A DNA stretch of 64,000 nt, taken from contig JAJPXZ010000173.1 in NCBI GenBank assembly GCA_021205245.1, positions 1-64,000 on the forward strand. Reading direction: 5' to 3'. How positions within the stretch are numbered: position 1 is the first letter of the stretch; each line of letters begins with the position of its first letter. Source of the DNA: Planctomycetaceae bacterium (GTDB taxonomy: Bacteria > Planctomycetota > SZUA-567). The position numbers and the translations under genes are program-made. This document shows positions 1-8,213 of this stretch, in pieces. The notes under the pieces were generated by a model that did no database searches, was not told where the DNA came from, and worked only from the letters and a program-made list of their open reading frames with translations.

Positions 1-111
1 CCCGGCCGAACCGCCCGCTTATTTCGCTGGTGGAGGTCCGCACGCCGGGGTGACGATGGGGGAGGGTGCTAGGTTTGGGGTACGGCGGATGTTGCAGTAC
101 CACCGTTCCTT
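1..111. repeat. Composite intergenic palindromic repeat, copy A (cut by window edge)
   Basis: This stretch matches three other intergenic places in the window (about 3351, 42222 and 42467). It has the pattern CCCCGGCCGAACCGCC, then about 25 variable bases, then GCCGGGGTGACG, so the ends pair as a CCCCGGC/GCCGGGG stem. It is followed by a G-rich spacer and the shared tail GTACCACCGTTCCTT. It lies downstream of the MFS gene on the minus strand and encodes nothing credible. Confidence 0.7.
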
Positions 112-122
112 AGCGGATTGCG

Positions 123-1322
123 TTATGCCAGCCGGCTCTTTCGACGGATGGCGATGATCTGCCACGCTGAAATGAGGGCCGCCATCAGGGCGCAGATGGC
201 GATGAAGACGACGATGGTGGAACTGGTGACGCCACGGCGCATCAAGGCTCCCGCTATCATGATGACGACGGAGGCGGCGGCAAAAGTGCCGCCCATCATC
301 AGGCTCATACGAAGCATCTGGGTCGCGCCCGCCATGTTCTTGGCTATGGCGACCGCGGCCGGGTGAATCGCCGCCGGCGTGACGATGCATAACGGCAGCG
401 AGACGACAAATCCCCATTCAGGCGACGGCACATACGCCATCAACAACAGCAGCGGAAATGCCAACAATTGCGTCCCGAGGGCAATCGGATAAAAACCCCT
501 GGACCGCGTCAGGCTGCTCCACAGGAACGAACTGAGAGACGACCCCACCCCCATCACCATCAAGACCCAGCCGCTCCAGTGCCGCGACTCCGGCCCGAAA
601 CGGAGTTCGAAATGGCTGGAGAGAATGGCCAGAAACAGACCTGTCGCAATACACATGCACATACCGACGGCCAACAGCGGCCAGTAACTCAAGGCCCCGT
701 CCTGCACCCGGGTGATCCGCTTCGACCTCGGCCTGATCATGACCGACGGATGCTCGCGCTTCCTCTTTCGGTAGGAAATGAGAAAGATGCCGGCCACGAT
801 GACGGCCGGCACGGCAAACCACGCCAGCGCCGGGAATCCATAGGATTCGGTGACGCGGATGCTGAGGGGCGTCATGGCTGCGTAAATCGCCGCCCCGCCA
901 GCCATGAAGAATGGAATGCCCAGGTACGATTTTTCGCCCGAGGCGTCGTGGGCCGAAAGGACGGCCTCGGGGTGGTAGAGGCCGGTCCCGGCTGCGCCGA
1001 TGACAATGATGATGGACAGGGAGACAATGCCGGTGGCAAAGCCCATAAACACCGCCGAAGACGCCATTATGATGGCCAGCCACAACACCCAGGCGAGGTT
1101 GCGGTTGCCCATGACATAGGCGGCGGTGGGTTGGATAAGGTTGTTGACGAGGGCGCTCGCGCCGATCAGCATGACGACGTCGCCGATGGGGATACCCAGG
1201 TAGGCGGCAAGGCCGGGGGCCAGAACCTGCAACATTCCTCCATAGGAATCGACCAGACCGTGGCCGAGAGTGAGGAGCATAACCGGTGTGAAATACTTCA
1301 GTTTCGCGAACATGGGATACAT
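123..1322 (-). CDS. MFS transporter, fosmidomycin-resistance (Fsr)-like
   Basis: This 399-residue protein is hydrophobic throughout, with about 12 predicted membrane segments and a charged central loop (RKRKREHPSVMIRPRSKR) between the two six-helix halves. The N-terminal GHGLVDSYGGMLQVLAP and the GTGLYHPEA segment in the fourth or fifth helix resemble the Fsr branch of the major facilitator superfamily, whose members export drugs or small metabolites by proton antiport. The inferred role is inner-membrane efflux; the substrate is unknown. An alternative ATG lies three codons in, and neither start has a strong ribosome-binding site. The gene points away from the EF-hand gene's promoter and could be cotranscribed with it, since both are on the minus strand about 115 bases apart. 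Confidence 0.85.
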   Translation of the reverse strand: MYPMFAKLKYFTPVMLLTLGHGLVDSYGGMLQVLAPGLAAYLGIPIGDVVMLIGASALVNNLIQPTAAYVMGNRNLAWVLWLAIIMASSAVFMGFATGIVSLSIIIVIGAAGTGLYHPEAVLSAHDASGEKSYLGIPFFMAGGAAIYAAMTPLSIRVTESYGFPALAWFAVPAVIVAGIFLISYRKRKREHPSVMIRPRSKRITRVQDGALSYWPLLAVGMCMCIATGLFLAILSSHFELRFGPESRHWSGWVLMVMGVGSSLSSFLWSSLTRSRGFYPIALGTQLLAFPLLLLMAYVPSPEWGFVVSLPLCIVTPAAIHPAAVAIAKNMAGATQMLRMSLMMGGTFAAASVVIMIAGALMRRGVTSSTIVVFIAICALMAALISAWQIIAIRRKSRLA

Positions 1323-1345
1323 CCAAAAAAAGGAATGGAATAGGC

Positions 1346-1380
1346 AAGCCGCCGTCGGTCAAAAAACCGTACGGCGGCTT
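1346..1380 (-). terminator. Hairpin between the EF-hand gene and the MFS gene
   Basis: AAGCCGCCGT and ACGGCGGCTT form a long stem with an inner CGGT/ACCG pairing around an A-rich loop. It lies directly downstream of the calcium-binding protein gene on the minus strand. There is no immediate T-run (a T7 tract follows about 12 bases later), so it is at best a weak or attenuating terminator ahead of the MFS gene. Confidence 0.4.
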
Positions 1381-1438
1381 CTATATAATCCCTTTTCGCG
1401 GGGGGAATGCAACCGCAATGGGGAACTTATTGCAGAAT

Positions 1439-2788
1439 TTACTTTTTGCTCTTCAACCACACGTCCGCCACCAGCCCCTGACTCCCGTCGGTACGGGTGA
1501 ATGACGACTTTTCACCGATGACGTTGCCGTGCTGATCCAGCTCGTAATCCTTGTTGTAGTTCAGGTCGATGGACTTGATGCCGGCTTCGGCGAGGGTGAG
1601 GGATTCGTCGGTCTGGTTGACGCCGTCGCCATTGAGGTCGCGCCACAGGCGGAGCTGGCTGTAGACCGCGTCGTTTTCGTCAATGACGCCGTCGCCGTTG
1701 TCGTCGTACTGGCGCAGCTTTTCGAAACCGTTGGCGTGGCCGCCCTGGTCGCCGAAGAGTTCGTTGGCGTCGTCGGCGACGCCGTTGCCGTTTTCGTCAA
1801 GGTAGAGGAAGGCGTTGTTGCCCTGGATAAAGGCGGTCTGGACCGGCGAGCCGTCGCCCTTGATATCGAAGTAGACGCCGTCGTCGGCCGAGGTCAGGTT
1901 GATGCCTTCGCCGCCCAGGTCGAAGACGAGCGGGTCGGACAGGTCTTCCCATTCGATATAGGACTGGAGATCCATGCCGGATATGGTGCCGCCGTTCTGG
2001 ACCTGTTCGATCATGACGTCCAGGGAGGCGCTGAAGGAACGTTGCGAGTTCAAGGTCTGGTTGGCGATGGAGCTGCTGGAGAAAAGCATCTCGAAGCGCC
2101 AGTTGCTGTTGGAACTGACGATATTATTGAAATTGAAGTTCTTGGAGTTCGACTGGGAGCCGCCCCAGAGGGCGAAGTTCTGGCTGGCGCTGTTGCCGCC
2201 GGTGTTGCCGCTGGTGGCGTTGCGGTAATTAGCGCTGATGGAGGTCAGCAATTTTTCAATCGTGTCCGCCAGCATCTGCTGGGTCTTGATGGCGAGGGAG
2301 GCGACGGACATGGTCGAGCCCTGCGCGTTCCGCTGCACTTCGACATAACGGACTTCGCCGTTATTGATATTGATGTTGCGGGAGATGTCGTCGCCGCCGG
2401 TGTTGACCAGGTTCTGGTTTTCGCCCGCCTTCATAAGGCCTTCAAGCAGGGACTTGACCTTTTCGAACAGATCTTCGTCACCCGCCATCTGTTCCATCGT
2501 CTCGGCGCTGATGTTGATGGTGGCGTCGAGGCCGGTTTCGACAAAGTAGCTGCCGGCTTCGGCGAACGAGGACAGCGACCGGTTGGTGATGGTGGTGCCG
2601 GGGAGAGAAGTGGCGAGGCGTTCCATCGTCACGCTGATCTTCTCTTTCATGGACATGCCGGTGGTGTCTACGAGACGTGAACCCAGTTCCTTGGCGAACA
2701 GCGCCGGATCGACATTTGCGTCGGTATTGGCAGATGCGGCGGCGGCAGCGGCGGCGGCTTGGGTTGCTTCGGCGGTCGAGTTGAGCAT
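1439..2788 (-). CDS. EF-hand-type calcium-binding protein
   Basis: This is a 449-residue protein. Residues 1-280 are low-complexity and Asn/Ser/Ala-rich, starting with a poly-Ala stretch and no signal peptide. The last 165 residues carry three DxNGDG-type calcium loops (DENGNGVADDANE near 331, DDNGDGVIDENDA near 362, DLNGDGVNQTDES near 384). The surrounding text (DLGGEGINLTS, FDIKGDG, ANELFGD, NGFEKL, LRLWRDLNGDG) is the module often found next to RTX repeats in proteins secreted by type I systems. No glycine-rich nonapeptide repeats and no secretion genes are nearby. Export without a Sec signal is therefore an inference from the family. The ATG at 2788 has AAGGAGGATTACC just upstream. Confidence 0.75.
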   Translation of the reverse strand: MLNSTAEATQAAAAAAAASANTDANVDPALFAKELGSRLVDTTGMSMKEKISVTMERLATSLPGTTITNRSLSSFAEAGSYFVETGLDATINISAETMEQMAGDEDLFEKVKSLLEGLMKAGENQNLVNTGGDDISRNININNGEVRYVEVQRNAQGSTMSVASLAIKTQQMLADTIEKLLTSISANYRNATSGNTGGNSASQNFALWGGSQSNSKNFNFNNIVSSNSNWRFEMLFSSSSIANQTLNSQRSFSASLDVMIEQVQNGGTISGMDLQSYIEWEDLSDPLVFDLGGEGINLTSADDGVYFDIKGDGSPVQTAFIQGNNAFLYLDENGNGVADDANELFGDQGGHANGFEKLRQYDDNGDGVIDENDAVYSQLRLWRDLNGDGVNQTDESLTLAEAGIKSIDLNYNKDYELDQHGNVIGEKSSFTRTDGSQGLVADVWLKSKK

Positions 2789-3493
2789 GGTAATCCTCCT
2801 TGGATGGCGCGATGACGCGTCGTTAATTTAAGGCCCACTCCGGGCATTCGTCTTTTCTGGTCGTCCCTGTTCGCCGTAAAGGCGGGCTTGGGGGGCGGGC
2901 GTCGCCTCTCTAGGGTGAGGCAAGCGCTGCCTTGAAGGGGAGGCTTGGCGCAAGCCCGGAGCGTTGTTGGAAATGTCGATGATTTCCGTGAACGCAACCC
3001 CCCAAGAATATGGAAGGGACATTATTCGTACTGCCATACTCGCCAACTACACTGTGGAACTTTGCCTTGCGGTTTGTTACAGCCTTGTCTAGAGGTTGTG
3101 CAATTTTTTAGTTATCTGAAGGGGAGGAAAGCAAGCTCGTTGCCTTTTTGCCAAAAAAAAGGATTGCCGGCAGAAAAGTGCGCTAACTTCAGTAAATTTA
3201 TTATTTTTCTGGTGAAATATTTGGCTAAAGTTGAATGGATTTTTTGCCGAAGGGGGCGGTGGGGAAGCACTTGCCGGAAGGAACGGACTTTTTTGCCGAC
3301 AGGGTGGAGGATTGGTTGTTTTGTGGAGGTCTGGAGCGGAGGGTTGGGGCGTGGACCCCGGCCGAACCGCCTGTTTTTTGCCCGGGTGAATGCTGTATAC
3401 GCCGGGGTGACGTGTGGGGGAGGATGGGGCGATTTTGGTGGGCCGATTTGATATGTCGCTGGGTATGTACCACCGTTCCTTCGTTGATCCGTC
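2789..3493. other. Gene-poor spacer (first part of a 1.03-kb gap)
   Basis: The 1,030 bases between the calcium-binding gene and the ferredoxin contain no credible coding sequence. The ORFs offered here (for example 2945..3451 and 3235..3666) lack family resemblance and run through repeats. The left part holds the promoter region of the calcium-binding gene and an AT-rich patch near 3100-3240. The rest is the composite repeat and a tandem duplication listed separately. Confidence 0.6.
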
Positions 3494-3522
3494 CGCTGGG
3501 CCCCCGCGTTCGCGGGGGTGAC
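3351..3522. repeat. Composite palindromic repeat, copy B
   Basis: GTGGACCCCGGCCGAACCGCC opens the element and ACGCCGGGGTGACG closes the first palindrome. After a G-rich spacer come TGTACCACCGTTCCTT and a second palindrome, CCCCCGCGTTCGCGGGGG (3501-3518), flanked by CGCTGGG and TGACG. The same order and flanks occur in copy C near 42222. Confidence 0.75.
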
Positions 3523-3783
3523 GATTCTTTTTGGAGTGAGCGGGGCAGATTCAACGCCGAACTCTCCCTCGACGTCACTCTATGCTTCGCTATGGCGGAA
3601 AAAGCCAAACATAAAAAAGCGGTCCCCGCTACGGGGACCGCTGGGCCCCCGCGTTCGCGGGGGTGACGATTCTTTTTGGAGTGAGCGGGGCAGATTCAAC
3701 GCCGAACTCTCCCTCGACGTCACTCTATGCTTCGCTATGGCGGAAAAAGCCAAACATAAAAAAGCGGTCCCCGCTACGGGGAC
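3494..3783. repeat. 145-bp perfect-looking tandem duplication
   Basis: Bases 3494-3638 recur at 3639-3783 without visible differences. Each unit starts with the CGCTGGGCCCCCGCG palindrome, runs through a segment containing CTTCGCTATGGCGG, and ends with an A-tract and the AGCGGTCCCCG/CGGGGACCGCT hairpin. The shadow ORFs 3518..3841 and 3663..4235 share the same peptide because of this duplication. The repeat boundary falls inside the hairpin sequence ACCGCT. Confidence 0.9.
3612..3642 (-). terminator. Duplicate copy of the ferredoxin terminator
   Basis: On the minus strand AGCGGTCCCCG-TAG-CGGGGACCGCT is followed by a run of T. It is identical to the terminator 145 bases closer to the ferredoxin and was created by the tandem duplication. 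Confidence 0.7.
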
Positions 3784-3787
3784 CGCT
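3757..3787 (-). terminator. Rho-independent terminator of the ferredoxin gene
   Basis: Read on the minus strand, an 11-bp perfect stem (AGCGGTCCCCG / CGGGGACCGCT) with a 3-base loop is followed by TTTTTTTAT. It begins about 32 bases after the ferredoxin stop codon. Confidence 0.85.
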
Positions 3788-3818
3788 CGTCATGCTTCAT
3801 GCCTCAATGAGACACATC

Positions 3819-3989
3819 TCATTCGGGGGCGATGGCATTGACCGGGCATTCGCCAACGCACGCACCGCAATCGACACAGGCGGCTGCGTCGATGGTGTAG
3901 ATCGGATCGCCTTCGTTGATGGCGCTGGTGGGGCAGACATCTTTGCAGGCGCCGCAGGCCTGGCAGGCATCGGAAATGACGTGGGCCAT
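3819..3989 (-). CDS. Small 2[4Fe-4S] ferredoxin
   Basis: The 56-residue protein MAHVISDACQACG... carries two CxxCxxCxxxCP cluster motifs (CQACGACKDVCP and CVDCGACVGECP). This is the clostridial-type ferredoxin fold that moves low-potential electrons in the cytoplasm. The ORF track begins 13 codons earlier, but the ATG at 3989 has AGGAGAG six bases upstream and gives the usual family length, so I chose it. It is monocistronic, with its own terminator downstream. Its presence points to anaerobic or facultative metabolism; the redox partner cannot be read from the neighbours. Confidence 0.93.
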   Translation of the reverse strand: MAHVISDACQACGACKDVCPTSAINEGDPIYTIDAAACVDCGACVGECPVNAIAPE

Positions 3990-4240
3990 ATTTCTCTCCT
4001 TGTGTGCTCGCTTAAAACGGGTACCCACCCTACGGGGAGGGTTACAATCGACTTTCCTTGGACGGTACGGTTTACCTTACACTATGGATGGGCAAAATCA
4101 ACCAAAAAACAAGCGAAAATGCGAACGGGAAAAAGTTGGACCAGTCATAGATTCTTTCAGGGTAACCAACTCCCGCCATTAGACTTGGAAAAAGAAGCCT
4201 ATTCGCCCGCCACGTCGTTTTCTCGATTGCCTTGATACCA

Positions 4241-4246
4241 TATAAT
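4241..4246 (+). promoter_or_regulatory. Candidate -10 box for the MATE gene
   Basis: A perfect TATAAT lies about 40 bases before the GTG start at 4285, in a locally AT-rich stretch. No good -35 hexamer is visible at 17 bases. Confidence 0.4.
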
Positions 4247-4284
4247 ATCTATAGTAGCGCTCTTACCCTTCTTAAGGATTATCC

Positions 4285-5691
4285 GTGGATAGCCAGCGTT
4301 TCAACCTTACCCAAGGCAGCATCACCCGCAAGCTGCTCATGGTCTCCGTTCCCATCATCGGCACCCAATTGATGCTGATGGGCTACAACCTGGTGGATAT
4401 GTTCCTGCTTGGCCGGGTCGGCTCGGGCGCGGTGGCGGCGTCGGGTTCCGCCGGCATGTTCATGTGGCTGGCGGGCGGGCTGATGCTGGTGGGCAGGATG
4501 GGGTCGGAAATCGGCGTCGCCCAATCCAAGGGGCGGCGCGATAACGCAAACGCCATGGGCTTTTCCCACGATTCACTCTTCCTCGCGCTGATCCTGAGCC
4601 TAGTTTTTGCCGCCGCCTGCCTGTTTGTACCCGGGTCGATGATCGGCTTCTTGAATATCCAGGAGCCTGACATCGCAAAAGCGGCGCAGGACTACCTTTC
4701 CATCAACGGTTTGTGCATCCCGGCCCAGTTGCTCTCCAGTGCCATAAGCGGCGCATTCACCGGCGCCGGTAACTCGCGCGCGCCGTTTTTCGTCAATGCC
4801 ATCGGCCTTGGCCTCAATGCCGGCCTTGACCCGCTGTTTATTTTCAGCCTCGGCATGGGTGTCCAGGGCGCGGCGTGGGCGACCATTATCTCGCAGAATA
4901 TCTCCTGCCTTCTTTGCATCTACTGGCTGTTGTACCGGAAGGACCGGCCTTTTCCCCAGTTCATCATCCGGCAACGGCCGGACGTCGCCCGCGTCAGGCA
5001 AATTCTGCGCTGGTCGGTGCCGGTCAGTATCGAGAATATGCTCTTTACCTTTTTCTCCATGGTTGTGGCACGGCAGGTGGCTTTGTTCGGCGCTGATGCC
5101 ATTACCGTTATTCGCGTGGGGAGCCAGGTCGAATCGCTCTGTTGGCTGATATGCCTCGGCTTTTCATCAGGCATTACCGCCTTTATCGGCCAGAACTACG
5201 GCGCGGGGCTGTGGATGCGTATCCGGCGGGGGTTGCGGCTCTCGCTCCTTCTGATCACCGCGTGGGGTTTGCTGGTGACAGCCTTGTTTCTTACCTATGG
5301 CCGGGAGGTGACCGGGCTGTTTGTCCCGGAAGAACGCATCGCCGAGATGGGCGAAGTGTATCTCCGCATTCTCGCCATGAGTCAGGTATTTTTCTGTCTC
5401 GAGTCCATCGCCGCCGGGGCGTTCCGGGGCCTGGGCCGAACCACGCCGCCGTCAATCGTCTCCATTATATGTAATGGGGCGCGCGCGCCCCTCGCCTACC
5501 TTATCCCCGCCATGGGCTTTGGCTTACCGGGAATGTGGTGGGTGATTGCCATCACCGCCTCGGTGCGCGGCGCCTGGGTTTTTATCTGGTTCCTCCTCTA
5601 TGCCCGCAACAAACCGGTGGACGATGTGCCGCCCACGCCCCTCCCGAGCGAAGTTTCCAGCGACGTACCAAGCGTCCGCATTCTTCCATGA
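4285..5691 (+). CDS. MATE-family efflux transporter
   Basis: This 468-residue integral membrane protein has two homologous halves of six helices. The opening GSITRKLLMVSVPIIGTQLMLMGYNLVDMFLLGRVGSGAVAA is typical of the MATE superfamily (substrate:H+ or Na+ antiport across the inner membrane). The second half repeats the pattern with ILRWSVPVSIENMLFTFFSMVV. The start is GTG, preceded by AAGGAT at a somewhat long distance. The C-terminal 25 residues are Pro/Ser-rich and cytoplasmic. The substrate (cationic drugs or metabolites) cannot be inferred. A second, unrelated MATE gene sits in the tRNA-Ser island at 37.3 kb. Confidence 0.92.
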   Translation: MDSQRFNLTQGSITRKLLMVSVPIIGTQLMLMGYNLVDMFLLGRVGSGAVAASGSAGMFMWLAGGLMLVGRMGSEIGVAQSKGRRDNANAMGFSHDSLFLALILSLVFAAACLFVPGSMIGFLNIQEPDIAKAAQDYLSINGLCIPAQLLSSAISGAFTGAGNSRAPFFVNAIGLGLNAGLDPLFIFSLGMGVQGAAWATIISQNISCLLCIYWLLYRKDRPFPQFIIRQRPDVARVRQILRWSVPVSIENMLFTFFSMVVARQVALFGADAITVIRVGSQVESLCWLICLGFSSGITAFIGQNYGAGLWMRIRRGLRLSLLLITAWGLLVTALFLTYGREVTGLFVPEERIAEMGEVYLRILAMSQVFFCLESIAAGAFRGLGRTTPPSIVSIICNGARAPLAYLIPAMGFGLPGMWWVIAITASVRGAWVFIWFLLYARNKPVDDVPPTPLPSEVSSDVPSVRILP

Positions 5692-5833
5692 TGGTGAATA
5701 TTACAGACTTAGAACGAAAGCCAAAATTTATTTACCAAGAGTACAGTTTTTGTGAAACATAAGTGTACCGGCTGGTACTGTTATTATGGAGGCGGGGTTG
5801 AGCCGCCACCAGTACCCCTTAGAGGAGCCAGCC

Positions 5834-6166
5834 ATGAATAAGCTTATTATTTGGGCGCTCGCCGCCGTCATGTTTGCCAGCGTTATCGTCACTCCCGTCC
5901 AGGCGATGGAGCCACTCAAGGCTGGCGGGAGTCAGGAACTCGTCGCCAATCGGCGCGGCAACCGTCAGCCGCCCCGCCGCGACCGTGGCCGTGGCCACGA
6001 CCGTGGACGCGACCGCCGCCACAGCAGCAATTCCGGTTGGGGTTGGGCTATCGCCGGTGCGGTTATCGGCGGCGCGATTGCCTCCGGCATCGCCGAATCG
6101 TCCCGTCCGGCCGAACCGGTGCTGGTGTGCGACGCCTACGGCAACTGCTACTACGTTTACCAGTAG
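5834..6166 (+). CDS. Small basic secreted protein with glycine-zipper segment
   Basis: The 110-residue product has a Sec signal peptide (MNKLIIWALAAVMFASVIVTPVQA). An extremely basic stretch of alternating Arg/Gly/Asp/His (about residues 38-62) follows, then a short GWAIAGAVIGGAIASGIAE glycine zipper, and a tail with two Cys (VCDAYGNCYYVYQ). The ATG at 5834 is preceded by AGAGGAG; the ORF-track start 16 codons earlier is not needed. The layout resembles small periplasmic or outer-membrane-associated glycine-zipper proteins of Gram-negative bacteria, but I do not recognise a named family. It is convergent with the GH3 gene. Confidence 0.7.
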   Translation: MNKLIIWALAAVMFASVIVTPVQAMEPLKAGGSQELVANRRGNRQPPRRDRGRGHDRGRDRRHSSNSGWGWAIAGAVIGGAIASGIAESSRPAEPVLVCDAYGNCYYVYQ

Positions 6167-6293
6167 AGCTTTTTCTTCAAACCCCCCGCTGAGGCCGCGC
6201 AGCGTCTCCACCCGGACGCATGAGTTCCGGGACAAGTAAACGCCTGCCTTTTTGCCATGTGGAGATTGTGAGCTGCGTGGAGTGCGGAAAGTG

Positions 6294-6325
6294 TGGCCCG
6301 GGCCGTGACGGTCCGGGCCATTTTT
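6294..6325 (+). terminator. Terminator after the small secreted protein gene
   Basis: TGGCCCGG and CCGGGCCA form an 8-bp GC-rich stem around an 11-base loop, followed by TTTTT. It lies 130 bases beyond the stop at 6166 and just before the end of the convergent GH3 gene. Confidence 0.75.
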
Positions 6326-6326
6326 G

Positions 6327-8087
6327 TTATCCGACTTCGGCGACGATACGCATGTCTTTGAAAAAATCGCATCCCGCCACAGGCGCGCGGCCGGGGCCGG
6401 GAGGGCGGACCATGATCGGCTGCTTGACCTGATTTTCCGGCTTGCCTTCGGCCGCCTTGCGGGCGCGCCATTCGTCATAACAGCCGGGCGCCAGAATGAC
6501 GGCGCGGGGGAAGGCAATCCTGCCGTCGTCGCGCTTGGCCTGGTACTCGACATTGCGGTGCATGAGTTCGTCGTCAAATACCGATAAGAGCTGTTGCAGA
6601 CGTTCGCGGAGCATTTTGCCCTGGCTGCCGGGCAGGCCTTCGTCGGTCGCGCCACGGCATTCCATCGCCACGACATAGCGGGCGACATCGCCCTCGATTT
6701 CGTAGGTAAGGGTAAAGCCGTTCATGAGCGGGCCGTTGACAGCCGCCGTCTCCATGGCCGCAATGACCTGATCCTCGGTCAGCTTCTCGCCCGTCGCCGA
6801 CAGCACCGATCCCGCCCGGCGCTCGAACGCGACCAGCGGCGTCCGCCGCATAAAGCCTGTCACCCGCACGAGGTCGCCCATATCGTACCGATAGAAGCCG
6901 CCGCTGGTGGTGATGATGAGCCGGTACAGCTCGCCTTCCTGCAACTGCCCCGGCAAAAGCGTCGGCCTGATGCCGCGCGGATCATCGATATCTGCCGGCA
7001 CGAATTCCATCACATGCCCGCCGACCGCGAGAACGCCCGAGGGATCGTCGTCCCAAAGGGGGATGGAGAAGGTGCCTTCGGACGCGCGGAGGCCAAGACA
7101 GCGCATGGGGGTATTGCCCCACAACGCCGCCACGTGGGGGAGATAAAAGGACGACGCGCCGCCCTGCCAGGTGAGAATCATCGCCAAGTGCGGCCATGCC
7201 GCCATGGGGGTGAGGAGACCGTCGGCGGCGACTTTTTCCCGCAATTCACGAGCCCGCGAGGGGTTGGGCCGGAACGACGACGCCAGGCTCCGCAGGGTGG
7301 GCGAGGCGTTCTTGTCGCCGCGCGCTGGATGGCCGTGGGCGAGGTGATCGAGGAGGCGATCGGCGTCGCGGGCCATCCGCCCCGCCATCGCCACCAGCGT
7401 CGACGGGTTGACCGACGTGACGACGCGGAGGTTTTCCTCCGCCAGGGCGAAAAGAATGAGGTTGAACCACCGGTCCTCGGCATCGGTCAACCGCTGAATC
7501 GCGGCCGGGACTGCCATGCGCCGCCGCACCGGGATCGACTGGGTGTCGAGCTGTTTGCCGCTCATCGCCCCGTAGGGGATGCCGCCGTCGGTCCTGCCGA
7601 ATTCGGCCGGGCTGGCCATAACCAGGTACTTGCCCTGGTTCACCGGCGGGTGGTCGCGGTAGACGTGGTACATCCAGATCAGGTGTTGGCGATGGTGCTC
7701 GCGGATAAAGGCGCGGTTGACCGGGCAAAACTTCGGCTCCGACGTGGTGCCGCTGGTGAGGGAAAACATGTCGGGCTTGCCGGGGGTGAGAACGTTTTCC
7801 TCGCCCGCTTTCATGCGATCGATTTGGGGCAGGAAATCGGAATAATTGCGGATCGGCACGTCGCGACGGTAGGCTTTCCAGAGATCGGTGCCGGGAAGGT
7901 CGGCCATGGCGGCGAACTTGTGCTGGACACCAAACTCACTCTGACAATTCGCCTCCAGGATGCGCCGGAGCGCCTCCTCCTGGGTGGCGAAAGGCCTGTT
8001 GACCGCCTGCTCGAAGCGCCCGAGGGGCTTGTGCATGACTTGGTCAAAGACCCAGCCGAGAAGTTTTGCCATTATGGCGTCTTTCAC
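6327..8087 (-). CDS. GH3 auxin-responsive-promoter family protein (acyl-adenylate/amido synthetase-like)
   Basis: This 586-residue protein resembles the GH3 branch of the ANL adenylating superfamily. The phosphate-binding loop SLTSGTTSEPKFCPVN lies near residue 115, and the substrate-region sequence GLRASEGTFSIPL and the YRYDMGDLVRVTGF motif fit the family. Plant GH3 proteins conjugate amino acids to acyl acids. Bacterial members are uncharacterised, so the substrate is open. The GTG at 8087 has GAGGG six bases upstream, a better spacing than the ATG five codons inside. The gene is monocistronic and convergent with the small secreted protein gene. Confidence 0.85.
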   Translation of the reverse strand: MKDAIMAKLLGWVFDQVMHKPLGRFEQAVNRPFATQEEALRRILEANCQSEFGVQHKFAAMADLPGTDLWKAYRRDVPIRNYSDFLPQIDRMKAGEENVLTPGKPDMFSLTSGTTSEPKFCPVNRAFIREHHRQHLIWMYHVYRDHPPVNQGKYLVMASPAEFGRTDGGIPYGAMSGKQLDTQSIPVRRRMAVPAAIQRLTDAEDRWFNLILFALAEENLRVVTSVNPSTLVAMAGRMARDADRLLDHLAHGHPARGDKNASPTLRSLASSFRPNPSRARELREKVAADGLLTPMAAWPHLAMILTWQGGASSFYLPHVAALWGNTPMRCLGLRASEGTFSIPLWDDDPSGVLAVGGHVMEFVPADIDDPRGIRPTLLPGQLQEGELYRLIITTSGGFYRYDMGDLVRVTGFMRRTPLVAFERRAGSVLSATGEKLTEDQVIAAMETAAVNGPLMNGFTLTYEIEGDVARYVVAMECRGATDEGLPGSQGKMLRERLQQLLSVFDDELMHRNVEYQAKRDDGRIAFPRAVILAPGCYDEWRARKAAEGKPENQVKQPIMVRPPGPGRAPVAGCDFFKDMRIVAEVG

Positions 8088-8213
8088 AGCGGACCCTCAT
8101 TGCGAAAGAGCCATAGTACGCGAAGCAAGGCCGGGTTACAACGGGAAATAACGCCGGGATTCCGTCCGGGTTGATGCCACACGAGCGGGCTTTTGTTTTG
8201 TGGGAATAAAGTC

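Noticed and set aside
2945-3666. ORFs 2945..3451 (+), 3225..3608 (-) and 3235..3666 (+)
   Set aside because: They run through AT-rich spacer and palindromic repeats, have low-complexity peptides and no ribosome-binding sites.
3518-4235. Two ORFs sharing the peptide MTILFGVSGADSTPNSPSTS
   Set aside because: The shared peptide results only from the 145-bp tandem duplication; the rest is antisense to the ferredoxin.
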